A model generated the notes under the pieces. The model saw nothing but the letters and a program-made list of their open reading frames with translations, did not search any database and had not been told where the DNA came from. DNA of 64,000 nt from Limnanthes douglasii subsp. nivea. Its lineage: Eukaryota; Streptophyta; Magnoliopsida; Brassicales; Limnanthaceae. Location: NCBI GenBank assembly GCA_036936605.1, contig JAUPFV010000001.1:315844809-315908808 (forward strand), read 5' to 3'. This document shows positions 11,446 to 23,900 of this stretch, in pieces. Position 1 is the stretch's first letter; each line of letters begins with the position of its first letter. The translations under genes and the position numbers were made by a program.

Positions 11446-11868
11446 ATACCGGTGTTAACTAAATAAGCTCTTTCATTAACATTATAATAAAGTATACGAC
11501 CCTGTATTTAAACCATAAACATATTCGACTCTTTTTCATAAAAGTGAATATCTAACATAACTTCATCAAAAGATATTTCAAAAATAATTTGTGGTCCTCG
11601 TCAAAGGTTTCACATTATAACTCAAACTGTAAAAATTCAAATTTAAAATATGAGGTATATCTTATAACTCGGATCATCATAAGATATTTTAGTAAATATG
11701 CATATATTTGAGAAGAATTCATCGTTTTGCATATAGATGTAACATACATTGTGTATGATTTTATATGAGGCTATAAGCCAAAGTTTGTCATCAACAAAAA
11801 AAAGGTGTGTAATATGCCTTAAAATGAAATTTGTCAACCTAACTCCATGATATAAAGTCTATAAACTA

Positions 11869-12215
11869 AATGATCTCCATGACAGAAAGGTTTTACGCCA
11901 AATGATCTTCATAATAGAAGTGTTATAAGCTAAATGATCTCCACGACAGAAAGGATATAAGCAAAATGATCTCCATGATAGAAAGGCTATAAGTGAAATA
12001 ATCTCCTTAAATAGTAATACTATAAACCAAATAATCTTCATGACAGAAAGGTTATAAGACACATGATCTTCATAACATAATTCTATAAGCCAAATGATCC
12101 CCATAATAGCAAGGATATAAACCAAGTGATCTCCTTGATAGCACGACTATAAAAAAATGATTTCCACGATAAAGATGCTATAATTCAAGTGATATCCATG
12201 TCAATGAAGATGTGA
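11869..12215 (+). repeat. Minisatellite, about 32-bp unit, 11 copies
   Basis: Degenerate tandem units of the form AATGATCTCCATGATAGAAAG plus a variable TATAAGCC part. The AATGATCT word recurs at 11869, 11901, 11933, 11965, 11997, 12030, 12062, 12093, 12124, 12157 and 12187, a period of 30-33 bp. The apparent minus-strand reading frame here is a product of the repeat. Confidence 0.9.
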
Positions 12216-12260
12216 AAAATATATATATAAAAAGGATCGTATATGATGATAAGTAAGCGA

Positions 12261-12515
12261 ACATGGTTAATAAACCAAGCTTGAGGTTGAAAAAGCATAC
12301 AATTATGCTAGAGGCTATAATGAGCCCTGACCTATGAGATCAAATAGCAAATATGGTTAATAAACCAAGCCTGAGGTTGAAAAACTCATACGGTTATGCA
12401 AGAGGCCATATTGAGCCCTGACCTATGAGGTCAAATAGAGAAATGGTTAATAAACCAAGCCTACAAGACCACACAAGAGGTCATATTATACCCTGACTTA
12501 CGACTTAAACATATA
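12261..12515 (+). repeat. 90-bp tandem repeat, three copies
   Basis: Units begin at 12261, 12351 and 12441 (ATGGTTAATAAACCAAGC), exactly 90 bp apart. They share the words GAGGTTGAAAAA, CATAC, TATGC, GAGGC, ATA, TGAGCCCTGACCTATGAG and TCAAATAG. The last unit is shortened and more diverged. It lies just upstream of the Gypsy-A LTR relic. Confidence 0.85.
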
Positions 12516-12540
12516 TACCTGATCGGATCGGATATCGTCA

Positions 12541-12897
12541 AACGAGTATAATAGTAATTCTATTTTTATCCGAAGAGGTAGTTCGGAGAGGATGAATGAA
12601 TTCAGTGAGTGAACAGTATCTGGAATAGACCGATGACTTAGTAGTGTGCCTAACACTCTAAATCTTAGGCTTAAGGGCTCAGAAGAAGGATCCGAATATA
12701 AAATCAGACCTGGAAGACCATAGATCCTAGAAAAAGTATAAATACCCTAACCAACAACATTAAATGGGTTGGACTTTTAACAAAAATATTAAATAAAAAC
12801 ACTTCTTTTCTCTATCTATTCTCTATAAAAAAACTTAAATATTAAATTACCAGAGTATTTTTCTACTTTACCTTGAAAATATTTTTTACCCTCATCA
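12541..12897 (+). repeat. Gypsy-A 5' LTR relic (3' part)
   Basis: The end CTCATCA followed by AAT and TGACGACCAC has the same layout as the Gypsy-B LTR end (CTCACCA, AAT, TGGCGACCAC). A TATA-like GTATAAATACCC lies near 12738-12750, matching the B LTR's TATA position. The start of the LTR cannot be fixed. Confidence 0.6.
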
Positions 12898-12999
12898 AAT
12901 TGACGACCACAGTAGAAGCTCGAGGTGCCTGAATAACTATATTCGAAACCTTACTTGTAATTCAAAGTTCGGAAATCTTTGAGTTATGGATATGAATAT

Positions 13000-14560
13000 A
13001 CAAAAAGTTAGACCTCATGAAAATGAAGGAATAAGAGATGATAATGAGCATGCTACTGTATCTCATGTTAACCAGAACACATAGGAAAGACCATTCATAC
13101 ATGATGAACGTGATTAGTTGAGGGCTGAGATTGAAGCTCCGAGATCCTAAAGGCTAGCTGAAAGAGCATTAAAAAAATCCGATGCGGGAGGTATATCTAC
13201 AGATGAGACTAGTGATAATAACAAAAAAGGTGAAAATGATCAGTCTCCAAAGGCTCATATTAACTATAAAAAAAAGCATAAGAATAAACAAGTGATAAGT
13301 ATGTCGGATCTGCTGAAAGTTCAACGACAGTATCTGACTCTGATGGGTCTTCTTCACCAAACAATGACCAGGGTCGTCAAAGAAAGTAAGGTTAACTAAG
13401 ATACATAATAGAAAAAGGGACAAGTAGGGAAAATAAGAAGAATAAATATCCAGGAAAAATAAAAGGATCGGTGGATCACGGTATTGATCATTATTAAGTG
13501 ATCAATTTGTTATCCAGTCCGAACCGAGTGTATTTTCCACTCATGATGAAGACAAGGTGTTTAGTCGTAACCATAATTTGAGGCAATCACCTTTTTCCTC
13601 AAATATACTCTTTGCACATCTGTCAAGGCATTTTGACAGCTCTAAAAGGGAAAAATACGATGGCAACAAAGATCTGGTAACCACCTTGAGAAATTCAAGA
13701 ATTTTATGATGAATTTTGATGATGATGATAATAAGGTTTCATGCCAGGCGTTCTCACAAAATTTCAAGGGTAGTGCTTTATAATGGTATAATAGTTTACC
13801 ACAAAGATCTATTAAAAACTTTGCTGTCTTCTGGATGGCCTTTCAGAGATAATTCATGGGAAGAAAGAGCTTAAATGGAATGGTGATACTATCATCCATT
13901 GTGCTCAAGAGTCGAACAAGTCTTTGAAAGAATATATCAGCCGTTTATGAATACTAAGAACGGATTGACCGATTGTTTTGAACATATAATTGTTGCTTCT
14001 CTGAGACAATGATTGAATCTTGGTAAGTTGGTTGATTCAGTGACTCGGAAAAAATCAATGACATGGGGAGGGGAATTATTAAATTAGGTTGGAAAACAGA
14101 TTACGGTGGAGGAAACTAAGAAATATAGAGTACAACACCAGAATAGCTCTGCTCCTACACCATCAATTCTACAAACCAGTACTCAATCCCAGACCACCAT
14201 TAATTATAGGCCTAAAGATTCAGGATACGACTCACATCGACGAAGATATAGTTAATCAAGTTGAGCCTAATAATTTAAACCCAATAGGGGTCCGTGGATT
14301 CAACCTGAATGGTTTGCTGAGTTGGGTGAAATTGTGGCTACCATATATGATAAAACTAAGAACGTTGTGCATTTTAGAAGGCCATCACCAATTCAATCTC
14401 CTAGAGAGAATCAGAATACACGCTTTTTTAAGTACCACATTGGTGTGGGCCATGATACCCAGGATTACCTCGCCTTAAAACAAGAAGTACAAAATTTGAT
14501 TGAGAGAGGGAATTTATCACCTTTCGTCAACAAGAAAGAAAGCATCTGAAAGTTAATACT
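13000..14560 (+). pseudogene. Gypsy-A gag remnant
   Basis: Homologous to the Gypsy-B gag at 19147-20911. The recognisable parts are the capsid-type segment around 13650-14080 (the same WYNSLPQ-like and FWVAFRRQF-like positions, broken) and the nucleocapsid-type CCHC-like region near 14420-14500 (HIGVGHDTQDYLALKQEVQNLIERG at 14442-14513, with a Tyr where B has the last Cys). Many stops and frameshifts occur. Gag would form the particle and package RNA in the cytoplasm. Confidence 0.78.
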
Positions 14561-14879
14561 CACTCTCAGTCTTATGCGAATATAGCACGAGCAGCATCAC
14601 CAACTGGTCTAGGGAAAAGTATGGTTGTATCTAAAAAAGAAGATGTTATGGTCATTATAGAGAGATTTTATGTGGATTCAGAATATCTAGACCATAATCC
14701 GGATCAGAATCAAGTTGGGATGATTGTGGAAAATACTTCAACAATTTTTAATCTATGTAACTTCTTCAAATCTTTAACCCTTTTGGGGGAGACACTATGA
14801 CTGCACCCTCAAGCTGTACAAGAAAGAGACATGCATATAGTCTGACAACTCATATAGAATAAAATATGTCTAAGCATAT

Positions 14880-16875
14880 TTATCAAAGCCCTGCTCCATT
14901 CATTGTCTTTGATGAAGATTATTTAAGGGATATTGCGGGCCCACATGAAGATTTTGTGGGTATCCATTGGAGGTAATGATATACGTCGGATTTTAATTGA
15001 TACTGGAAGTTCGGCGAATATATTGTTTCTATCGACTTATAAACAATTAAATAACCCTAAGTAATTTAGCATTCAAATAAGACCATAGTAGGATTCACTG
15101 GGAGTTCAGCAGATTTAATTGGAGAATTCGAAGAATAGGTCTTTTTGGGAAAAAACCATTTAAAAAATGGTAAGGATTTTGTTTATAATAGTTGATTGTC
15201 CAACATCCCACACCGCAATATTCGACATATCTTGGTTATCTAGAATGCACCAGTAGCTTCCACCTTCCACCAATGTTTGAAGTATGTTGTGGGAAGACAG
15301 GTAGGCGTTGTCCGAAGTAGACAAAATGTAGCTCGTGAATGTTATGTCACTTCTCTTGCTCCAAAGTTAACAGAAGTTGTGAAGGTTGACAAGAAATAAT
15401 AGTCAGTTGAGCCGTCTGCTATACAATATGAGATAGATGATCCAAATGAGGCTCTTAGTGTGATAATCCCATATGAAGAAGTTGAAATTCATTCGTTAAC
15501 AGAAGGTAAAAGTGTTAGGGTTGGATCTAAATTATCTTTAGAGCTAAACAAAAATTACTATCCTTTTTATCCCATAATCTACATATATTTTCTTGGTGTA
15601 ATGGGATGTGACCGAAGTACCAACCAAATTAGTTAATCACAAACAGTCTGTAAAATCCGATGCTAGGCGGGTAGTGTAAAAAATAAGAGCTTTTTCGAGG
15701 GAAAAATCTGGAGCCATTATTCAGGAAGTAGATCGGTTAACCAAAATGGGGCATACCAAAGAATCTCAATACCCTGTTTGGACAGCTAACCCAGTTTTAG
15801 TCAAGAAAAGAATGAAAATGGCGTATATGCATTGAATTCATAGATCTCAATAGAACTTTTCCTAAAGACCCATCTCAAGTGCCCAGATAGATCAGTTAGT
15901 GGACTCTACATCAGGAAAAAGTTGTTGTCCTCTATGGATGCTTTTTCTGGGTATAATCAAATACAGATGAATCTGAACGATCAAGACCACACTACGTTTA
16001 TTACCGACATATGACTCAATTATTATAAGGTCCATTTGGGTTCACAAATATTGGAGCTACTTATCAATGAATTGTGAACAAGGCATTTGCTAATCAAATC
16101 GACATAAATATAGAAGTTTGCATTGATGATATGATGGTAAAAACACCTAAGGAGGAAGATCACATATCTGATCTCCAAGAATTTTTTTGTAACTTGAAAG
16201 TCATCAATTTAAAGTTAAACCCATAGGAATGTACCTTCAGAGTCCGATTTGGTAAATTTTTGAGGTATATTATAAGTGAGAAAGGGATTCAGGCTTATCC
16301 AGATCAGTTAAACGCTTTGTTAGCTATGGATCCACCTTGAAATACTAAAGAATTTCAGATGTTAACTGGAAGATTGGCTGCATTGAACTGATTTATTTCA
16401 AGGTCATCAGACAAATATGCACAATTCTTCCAAGTTTAGACAAAATGCTAAAAGACTTCAATTGGTCTCCTAACTGTGATCAAGCTTTCTTTGAAATAAA
16501 AAAACACTTATCTTCACCCAAGACGATGTTCAAACCTGTTGAAGGAGAAATTCTTTATATGTATCCTGCCATGTCAGAGTATGCGATAAGTGTTGTATTA
16601 GTTTGAGAAGTAGATAATTACCCACGACCAGTTTATTATATAAGAAAACGTTTGCTGGAAGTTGAGAAACAGTACTTGAAACAGGAAAAATTAGCTTTAG
16701 CATTAATGATAGCAACTAGAAAGATAGGCCCTTATTTTCAAGCACACTTTATCACAGTTCGAACTTCTTTTCCACTAAAAAATGTGCCATAAAAGGCTGA
16801 TATATCAGGGAGAATGACCAAATGGTCAGCTGAGCTTGGGGATTATGATATTGACTTTGCACATCGAACTGCAAT
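14880..16875 (+). pseudogene. Gypsy-A protease, RT and RNase H remnant
   Basis: The retropepsin motif LIDTGSSANIL is readable near 14993-15024. RT fragments follow (SQYPVWTANPVL near 15765, a CIDDMMV box near 16119 where Tyr of YIDD is Cys). The Gypsy RNase H region runs to IDFAHRTAIKA near 16878. At least a dozen stops or frameshifts occur. Immediately after IKA the sequence becomes the integrase zinc-finger region of the younger element, skipping about 780 bp (end of RNase H, the second RNase H and spacer) relative to Gypsy-B. Confidence 0.82.
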
Positions 16876-16876
16876 C

Positions 16877-17899
16877 AAAGCTCACTGCGGATTAAGGGCC
16901 CTAACAAGAAGAGTTTTGTTAGCTGGGTACTACTGGCCCTCCATAATGCAAGATGCTAAGAAGTTGGTAAAAAAGTGTGACCCATGCCAAAGATATAGCA
17001 ATGAAATTCACACCCTAGCTATTCCTTTAGAGTCAATTTCTGAACCAATACCTTTTGCTCGTTGGGGTTTGGATTTGGTTGGGCCTCTACCTATGGCATC
17101 CAGAGGGTGTAGAACTATAATCGTTGCTATTGATTACTTCTCCAAATGGATAGAAGCAGCTCCATTTGCAGGTACAACTTTAAAAGCTGTTATAAAATTC
17201 ATCTTATCCAATATCTGTTGCATATTTGGAGTTCCACAAAAAATAACCACAGACAATGGGCCATAGTTCGACAACAAAGAAATGGAGAATTTTTGCGCCT
17301 CTAGAGGCATACAACATTTCCTCTCTTCTCATTTCCACCCACAAGCAAATGGTCAGGTTGAAGTCGCCAACAGGACAATACTGTCTGGTCTAAAGAAGAA
17401 TTTAGAAGGGGCTGGTGGAAAATGGCCAAGTTATTTGTAAGAAGTTTTGTGGGCTTACCGGACCACTCTCGGGGATGCAACACAAGAGTCTCCCTTTGCC
17501 TTAATATATGGGATGCATGCCATAGCTCCTATAGAAGCTACTCTCCCTTCATTTCGAGTTCATAATTTTTCCGAACACGCTAATGAAGTGGCAATCAGAG
17601 GCCAACTTGATTTAATAGAAGAAAGAAGAGTTAAGGCTCACCTTAGAGTTGCACACTATCAAGGTTTGATGAGAAGCAGGTTTGCTTCTAAAGTTAAGAG
17701 AAGGGATTTTCAACCGGAGGATAAGGTATTGAGAAACGTTTTCCTACATACTAAAGAGAAGCAGTTCGGTAAGTTGGCTCCAACTTGGGAAGGACCCTAT
17801 GTGGTCATAGAAAAGCTTAAGCCTAGGACATACAAGCTCCAAGACAAAGATGGAAGGATTTTGAATCACCCCTGGAACATCGAGCACCTCCGTTTGTAG
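16877..17899 (+). pseudogene. Gypsy-C integrase
   Basis: One continuous frame (about 340 codons) covers the zinc-binding region (CDPCQRYSN), the catalytic core (first Asp in WGLDLVGPLP, second in TTDNGP, Glu in HPQANGQVEVANR) and the C-terminal GPY/F-type module (WEGPYVVIEKL), ending HLRL-stop. Only two nonsense codons break it, near 17264 (TAG where Gypsy-B has CAG) and near 17438 (TAA where B has CAA). Both are C-to-T changes. Integrase would insert the cDNA into nuclear DNA. It lacks its upstream RT and RNase H. Confidence 0.88.
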
Positions 17900-18419
17900 T
17901 TGGAGTAAAAACTATGTAAATATTTACTTGTTTGAGAATTCATGTAAATATTTGGGGGCATACTCTTTCCTCCCTGGTGGCTCGGGGAGGTTTTAATGAG
18001 GTGTCCAGTCTTTTTTATAAAATATGATGCCTTCTTAAAGTATTCGGAGTATTTTCAGTTAATAGTTTTCATCGAAATTTTTTATTAAACAGACCGGATT
18101 AAATTGGAGGAATGATGACTACTTAAACATATATCATCGGAGAATTTAAACACTCTCACTTTAAAATACTTGTGAAATAACTAAGGGTTGTTTAAACATT
18201 AGCCAGCAAAGTTGAAAATATGAAAGAATGCAAGAGTTGTGCAAAATGAAACTACCCATTAAAACATACGAAATGCCTTGGCCATCCAAGGACTTTGAAT
18301 TTTCAAAACAAGAAAGGTTTATCCGGACAAGGACCAGACATGATTACGAAAAACGCCTTGGCCATCCAAGGACTTTGGTTCAATCACAAGAAAATTAAAA
18401 AAGATAATTGAAATTCTAA
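17900..18419 (+). other. Gypsy-C 3' spacer between pol and antisense gene
   Basis: Non-coding stretch conserved with 24794-25300 of Gypsy-B (for example CATACTCTTTCCTCC, and GCCTTGGCCATCCAAGGACT repeats near 18275 and 18355). It separates the convergent pol and antisense genes and probably holds both transcripts' 3' ends. Confidence 0.7.
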
Positions 18420-18694
18420 GACTGAGCTTTTTTAGATGGCTCAGCCTCACTTGACTTTTTCTTCTTTGGGTCATCATTCGGACTTTCCCCTGTCTCTTCT
18501 TCTTCATTAGTGGTGTCATAACTGGAGTAGTTGTACTTATCACCAACAGACATGGTATGATGAGGAATGTCTTTGTACTACACGAATCGCCATAAATCTC
18601 CCAAGTTCTTCTTCGGAAATTTTTCATGAAAGAGCAGAACCATATATGACCTGACCTCACCATACCTTGCCTCCTGAGAATCTATTACCTCATT
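18420..18694 (-). pseudogene. Gypsy-C antisense gene, C-terminal end (split by Gypsy-B)
   Basis: It is homologous to the acidic/basic C-terminus of the antisense protein seen whole at 25302-25570 (KFPKKTLGDLWRF, SVGDKYNYSS, TDEEEETGE, DDPKKKKSSEAEPSKKAQS) but with frameshifts. The coding sequence stops at 18694-18699, where the Gypsy-B LTR begins, and resumes at 27761 (AAGCATCCATCC). Confidence 0.85.
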
Positions 18695-18699
18695 GGTAT
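18695..18699 (+). repeat. Gypsy-B target-site duplication, left
   Basis: GGTAT immediately before the LTR. The right flank at 27756-27760 reads GATAT, four of five matching. Joining the flanks rebuilds the continuous antisense-gene sequence seen in the sibling copy at about 25575-25590 to within one base. Confidence 0.7.
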
Positions 18700-19074
18700 T
18701 GATGAGTCCGGAATTTATTGCCACTCTTTATTAGAACTGTACAGGGGCAATTCGAACATCATCCACCCACTGAACCATCCAAACTGAACTAATGTACTAA
18801 AAACGTAATCACTTCATGACTAAGCTAATTACCTACCTGCTTAAAACTAACGGGTCTTTGAACTCGACCCCGATCCATAAGTCAACCCGAAAGCCCATTT
18901 GGCCCACAATTAAGGGTATAAATACCCAACCACTTTTATTTAATGAGGGTAATAAAAATTAAATACAACCAGGCAGCTCAAGTCTTTCACTATAATCTAT
19001 ACAAACATTAAATACCTTTGAAACACCACAAAACTCTAGACAAAATTACCCTTAACCAAAAATAAACCTCACCA
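18700..19074 (+). repeat. Gypsy-B 5' LTR (375 bp)
   Basis: It starts TGATGAGTCCGGAATTTATTG and ends CTCACCA. The complete Gypsy-C LTR at 30817-31191 has the same length and the truncated copy at 27437-27755 aligns to its 3' part. A TATA box (TATAAATA, 18917-18924) sits inside GGGTATAAATACCC. Confidence 0.93.
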
Positions 19075-19077
19075 AAT

Positions 19078-19095
19078 TGGCGACCACAGTGGGAG
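19078..19095 (+). other. Gypsy-B primer-binding site
   Basis: TGGCGACCACAGTGGGAG lies three bases after the LTR end and starts TGG, as expected for pairing with a tRNA CCA end. The particular tRNA is not identified here. Gypsy-A has the same site at 12901 with changes. Confidence 0.75.
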
Positions 19096-19146
19096 TAGAA
19101 GGTGCCCGAATCTAGCATTCAAAACCATTAGGAAAAACCAGTTCGG

Positions 19147-20911
19147 ATGAATCCGGACGTGCAAGAAATACCACCAGCTTTGGCAGAAGTGGTGGGTAAA
19201 AATGATGAATATACGATTGAGGAGCGAGATAGATTAAAAGTTGAAATAGAAGCTCTGAGGGTTGCCAAGAAGGCAGATATGGGCATGAAAGAAAAAACAA
19301 AGGCGTCAGTTGCTCATCATATTGACAACCCAAGCGAACATGAGCCCTCAAAAACCCATGTGAGTACGAAAAAGACTCATGTTAGCTCAAAAAAGTCTCA
19401 CCGGTCTAAACCGGTGGAGGGATCTGATTCAGACTCAGAATCTTCCAGTAGCTCCTGAGGTGAAGATGGAGTCGAAGAATCCTTGTCATCCAGCAGGGAT
19501 GAAGGCTGTTCTAAAAAGAAATAAAAGTTAGTCAAAAAGTACTCAAGAAAAAAGGATAGGCATGGAAGGTTAAAGAGACATATAGGCAAAGGATCGTCTC
19601 ATAGCCGGGGACACGTGGATCGGATGGTGATGGATCCTTTTGCCTTCCATGATGAGCCAGGAATCTTTGCAACTCCTAACGAAGATACGGTGTTCAGTCG
19701 TGGACGAAATTGGAGACAATCTCCATTGTCCTCCAAAATAATATCCGGAAATCTTCCTAAGAGGTTTGAAAGTATGAAAATGGAAAAATATGATGGTAGC
19801 AAAGACCCGGATAACCACTTAGAATAATTCAAAAAATTTATGATGAATTTGGACGATAACGACAAATTACTTTGTAGGGCATTCTCCCAATCTTTTACGG
19901 GGAGTGCTCTGAAATGGTATAATAGCTTACCACAGGGCTGTATCAGGAATTTTGACACTTTTTGGGTAGCCTTTCGGAGGCAGTTTGTTGGAAGTAAGGA
20001 AGTGAAGGGCAATGGAGACACGATTATCCATTGTGCCCAAGAACCAAACGAATCTTTAAAAGAATACATAAGTTATTTTGTGAATACCAAAAATGGATTG
20101 GCTAATTGCTTCGAGCAAGTAGCAATAGCTTCTTTGAGGCATGGCTTAAACCCTGGAAACTTGGCTGATTCAGTAACCAGAAAAAAGGCCATGACATGGG
20201 GAGGTCTGCTGAATCAGGTCGGAAAGCAGATTAATGTAGATGAGACAAAGAAAACTAAGGTGCACAGGCAGGTGAGGTCTGCTCCGGTTGCACCAAATCC
20301 AAACCAAAACCAGTCCGGAAACAAGGCTAGGGAAGCCAGGTAGGGTCATAATAGAGCCAAAGCTCAGTCTCAGCCAGCTGCACCAGGCCAGAGTCAACAA
20401 TCTAGAAATAAACGAGGGCCTTGGGGTTCAACCGGAGTGGTTTGCTGAGTTGAAAGAAAATGTAGCCACCATTTATGACAAAACGAAAGAAGAAGTACAC
20501 TACAGAAGGCCTGCTGCATTACATTCTCCTAGTGAGAGCCGTAATAATTGTTTTTGCCAGTATCACCCTGATACTGGTCATACCACTGAAGATTGTATTG
20601 CGTTAAAACAAGAAGTGCAGAACTTGATTGAAAGAGGCAAGTTGGGGGCATATGTTAAAAGAAGAGGTGGAAATAGGTCTGATAGTGCTCATCGGGCTGG
20701 TCTATATAATGCAGGCACATCGGCTCCAGATGGGGCTATGGTGATAATCGAGAGGTTCGATGTAGAGTCAGAATACTTGGACCCTGATCCGACCCGGAAT
20801 AACGTGGGTATTATCGTGGAGCATTGCAAGACAGTGTCCGGACTTATTAACGTTTTTGAATCACTTACAATATTCGGATGGGACACCATAACTTCACCAA
20901 CTGCTTCTTGA
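19147..20911 (+). pseudogene. Gypsy-B gag
   Basis: One frame from the ATG at 19147 runs to about 20410, with stops at 19456, near 19522, 19825 and 20341, then shifts frame and continues to 20911. The N-terminal part is charged and Ser-rich with short THVSTKK/THVSSKK/SHRSK repeats. The capsid region (19615-20290) has ALKWYNSLPQG, FDTFWVAFRRQF, ESLKEYISYF and ASLRHGLNPG. The nucleocapsid-type motif (CQYHPDTGHTTEDC followed by ALKQEVQNLIERGKL) is at about 20555-20645 and has the CX2HX4HX4C spacing common in Tat/Athila gags. It would build the virus-like particle. Confidence 0.9.
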
Positions 20912-20956
20912 AGAAAGAGGCATGTTTATACTTTAGATACCCAGCTCGAACGAGGC

Positions 20957-23900
20957 ATGACCTCCTATCAATCGCAAATTCCTTTTCCTTTTATTGTTTT
21001 TGACGAGGATGGTCTGAGGGATATTGCTGGTCCACATGAAGATGCTGTGGTTATAGGAGCATCCATTGGAGGCAATGATATAAGGCGAATTTTGGTGGAT
21101 ACCGGAAGTTCAGCCAATATTCTCTTTTTAACTTCCTACAAAAAAATGAAGAATCCAGCAGTGATTCAGTGTTCGAACAGATCAATTGTGGGTCTCACTG
21201 GAAGCTCAGCAGATGTGATCGGGGAGTTCGAGGAGGAGGTGTTGTTGGGCAAAGGCCATTTTAAAAAGATGGTTAGAATACTATTCGTTATGGTGGATTG
21301 TCCCACTTGTTATAACGCTATTCTAGGGAGATATTGGCTCTCTAGGATGCATGCCGTGGCCTCAACAATCCACCAGTTCTTGAAGTATGTTGTGCAAGGA
21401 CAAGTGGGAGTTGTTCGGAGCAGCCAAAAGGTAGCAAGAGAATGTTATGAAACTGCACTGGCTCCTCGGACGTTGGGGGCAGTTCGGATCAATGAGGAAT
21501 AGCAATTTGAGGGGCCCTCTGGGGAAGAGGGTGAAATAGATGACCCTGGAGAGACCTTTGGTGTTATAATACCAATTGAAGAAGTTGAAACTCACTCTCT
21601 GGCTGAAGGAAAAAGTGTCAAGATAGGATCCAAGATGACATCGGAATTAAAAGGTAAAATGTTAAAATTCTTGAAAGACCATCAGCATGTTTTTGCTTGG
21701 TGCAATGCTGATGTTACTGGAGTACCAGCAGATATTATATCACACCGATTGTCCATTCGAAGAGACATAGAACCTGTGGTACAGAAAAGAAGAGTCTTTT
21801 CTAAGGAAAAGGCTGATGTCATAGTTCAAGAGGTCGATCGGCTTACTAAAATGGGGCACATAAAGGAATCTCAATACCCTTTATGGACGGCCAACCCAGT
21901 ATTGGTAAAAACGAAAAATGGCAAATGGCGTATGTACATAGATTTCACAGATCTCAACAGAGCTTGCCCAAAGGATTTATACCAGGTCCCCCCGAATTGA
22001 TCAGTTGGTGGACTCCACATATGGAAACAAGCTACTATCCTTTATGGATGCATTCTCTGGGTATAATCAGATTCAAGTGGATCCAAAGGATCAAGAACAT
22101 ACTACATTTGTTACTGATAGGGGCCTTCATTGTTACAAGGTGATGCCATTTGGGTTAAAAATGATGGGGCTACTTATCAGAGGTTGGTAAACAAGGCTTT
22201 TGCTAATCAAATTGGAAGAAAGATGGAGGTTTACATCGACGACATGATGGTGAAAAGTGTGGATAAAGAGTTACACTTGGCAGATATCCAAGAAACTTTT
22301 ACTAACTTAGTAAAAGTAAATTTGAAATTAAACCCAGAAAAGTGTCTTTGGAGTGCAGTCCGGGAAATTCTTGGGATATGTGATAAGTGAGCAAGGGATA
22401 CAGCCTGATCCGGACCAGCTTAATGCTTTACTACAAATGGAGCCTATTCAGAATATTAAAGAAGTACAACGATTGACTGGGAGGCTGGCTGCACTAAACC
22501 GTTTCATTTCAAGGTCTTCGGACAGGTGTGCCCCGTTTTTTCAGACTTTGAAAGGTGCAAAAGAATTTGATTGGTCCTCACAGTGTGATGAGGCCTTCGA
22601 TGAAATCAAGAAGCATTTGTCCTCCCCCAAGACTTTGTTTAAACCCGTTGATGGAGAGACTCTTTTCGTATACTTGGCAGTCTCTAGCTGTGCGATAAGT
22701 GCAGTGTTGGTAAGGGAAGTAGATAATTATCCCCGCCCGGTGTATTACATCAAGAAGAGTTTGATTGATGCAGAAAAACACTATTTGAAACTTGAAAAAA
22801 TAGCACTAGCCCTGGTGATTGCTGCGAGGAAGTTGAGACCTTATTTTCAGGCTCATCCCATTATTGTCCGGACGTCTTTTCCCTTGAAAAACGTTCTCCA
22901 AAAGGCCGACATTTCAAGTAGAATAACCAAGTGGTCAGTGGAATTACTACGATATTGATTTCTCCCCTCGGACAGCAGTCAAAGCCCAAGCGGTGGCAGA
23001 TTTCTTAGTTGAATTTTACCCACATAGAGCTACTGAACAAGCCACCAGAGTAAAAGATAAAAAAGTATGGATTATCCGGACTGACGGTGGATCAAACACC
23101 ATGGGTTGTGGTGCTGGGATATGTTTAACCTCTTCGTACGGTGACAGAATGTACCAGGCTATCTGCTTTGCATTCAGGGCTTCCAATAATGAGTCTGAAT
23201 ATGAGGCTGCTATAGCTGGTTTAAAGTTGGCTCTCATTTGTGGAGCCAAAAGAGTCATGTTAATGAGCGACTCCCAGCTTCTTATCCATCATGCGCAAGG
23301 TCAGTCCGAAGCTAAGAAAGAACAACTGATTAAATATTTACTGATTCTTAAAGAAGTGGCACTCAATTTCAAAAGTGTCACTTATGAGCACATACCTCGA
23401 ACAGAAAATACACTAGCAGACTCCTTGTCAACCATAGCCTACTCTGAGTCATACCCTTGGATACATGTGAAAGAATGCCCATCAATTCAAATCAATCCGG
23501 ATAAAGAAGGAGAAAGTTTGAATATACAGATAAAGCAGCCTCAAGATTGGAGATTTCCCCTACTACAATATCTTTCAGATGGTATCTTGCCTCCGGAAAA
23601 AGCAATAGCAAGAAAAGTAAAGTACAAGGCTCGTGGTTTCGTCATCCTAAGAGATATCCTTTATAAGAAGTCTTATAGTAAACCCATCTTACGATATTTG
23701 GGGGTCGATGAGTCTCAAATAGTGCTCTCCGAGTTACATGATGGTGAGGGATCAACTCACTGCAGATTCAGTGCCCTAACAAGAAGAGTTTTGTTAGCTG
23801 GGTACTACTGGCCCTCCATAATGCAAGATGTTAAGGAGTTGGTAAAAACGTATGACCCATGCCAAAGATATAGCAATGAAATTCACATCCCAACTATCCC

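Larger units (their letters stand above)
12520..16875 (+). mobile_element. Old Tat-type Gypsy element, 5' half (Gypsy-A)
   Basis: It has a decayed LTR end (CTCATCA at 12891-12897), a primer-binding site (TGACGACCACAGTAG from 12901) and gag, protease, RT and RNase H fragments in Gypsy order. It is clearly related to Gypsy-B at 18.7 kb but far more diverged, with stops every few dozen codons. The sequence switches abruptly at about 16.87 kb from A-type (RNase H end) to sequence nearly identical to B's integrase. A has no integrase or 3' LTR of its own. Confidence 0.85.

Noticed and set aside
11859..12125. 88-codon minus-strand frame
   Set aside because: It is the translation of the 32-bp tandem repeat; the sequence repeats with the DNA period.
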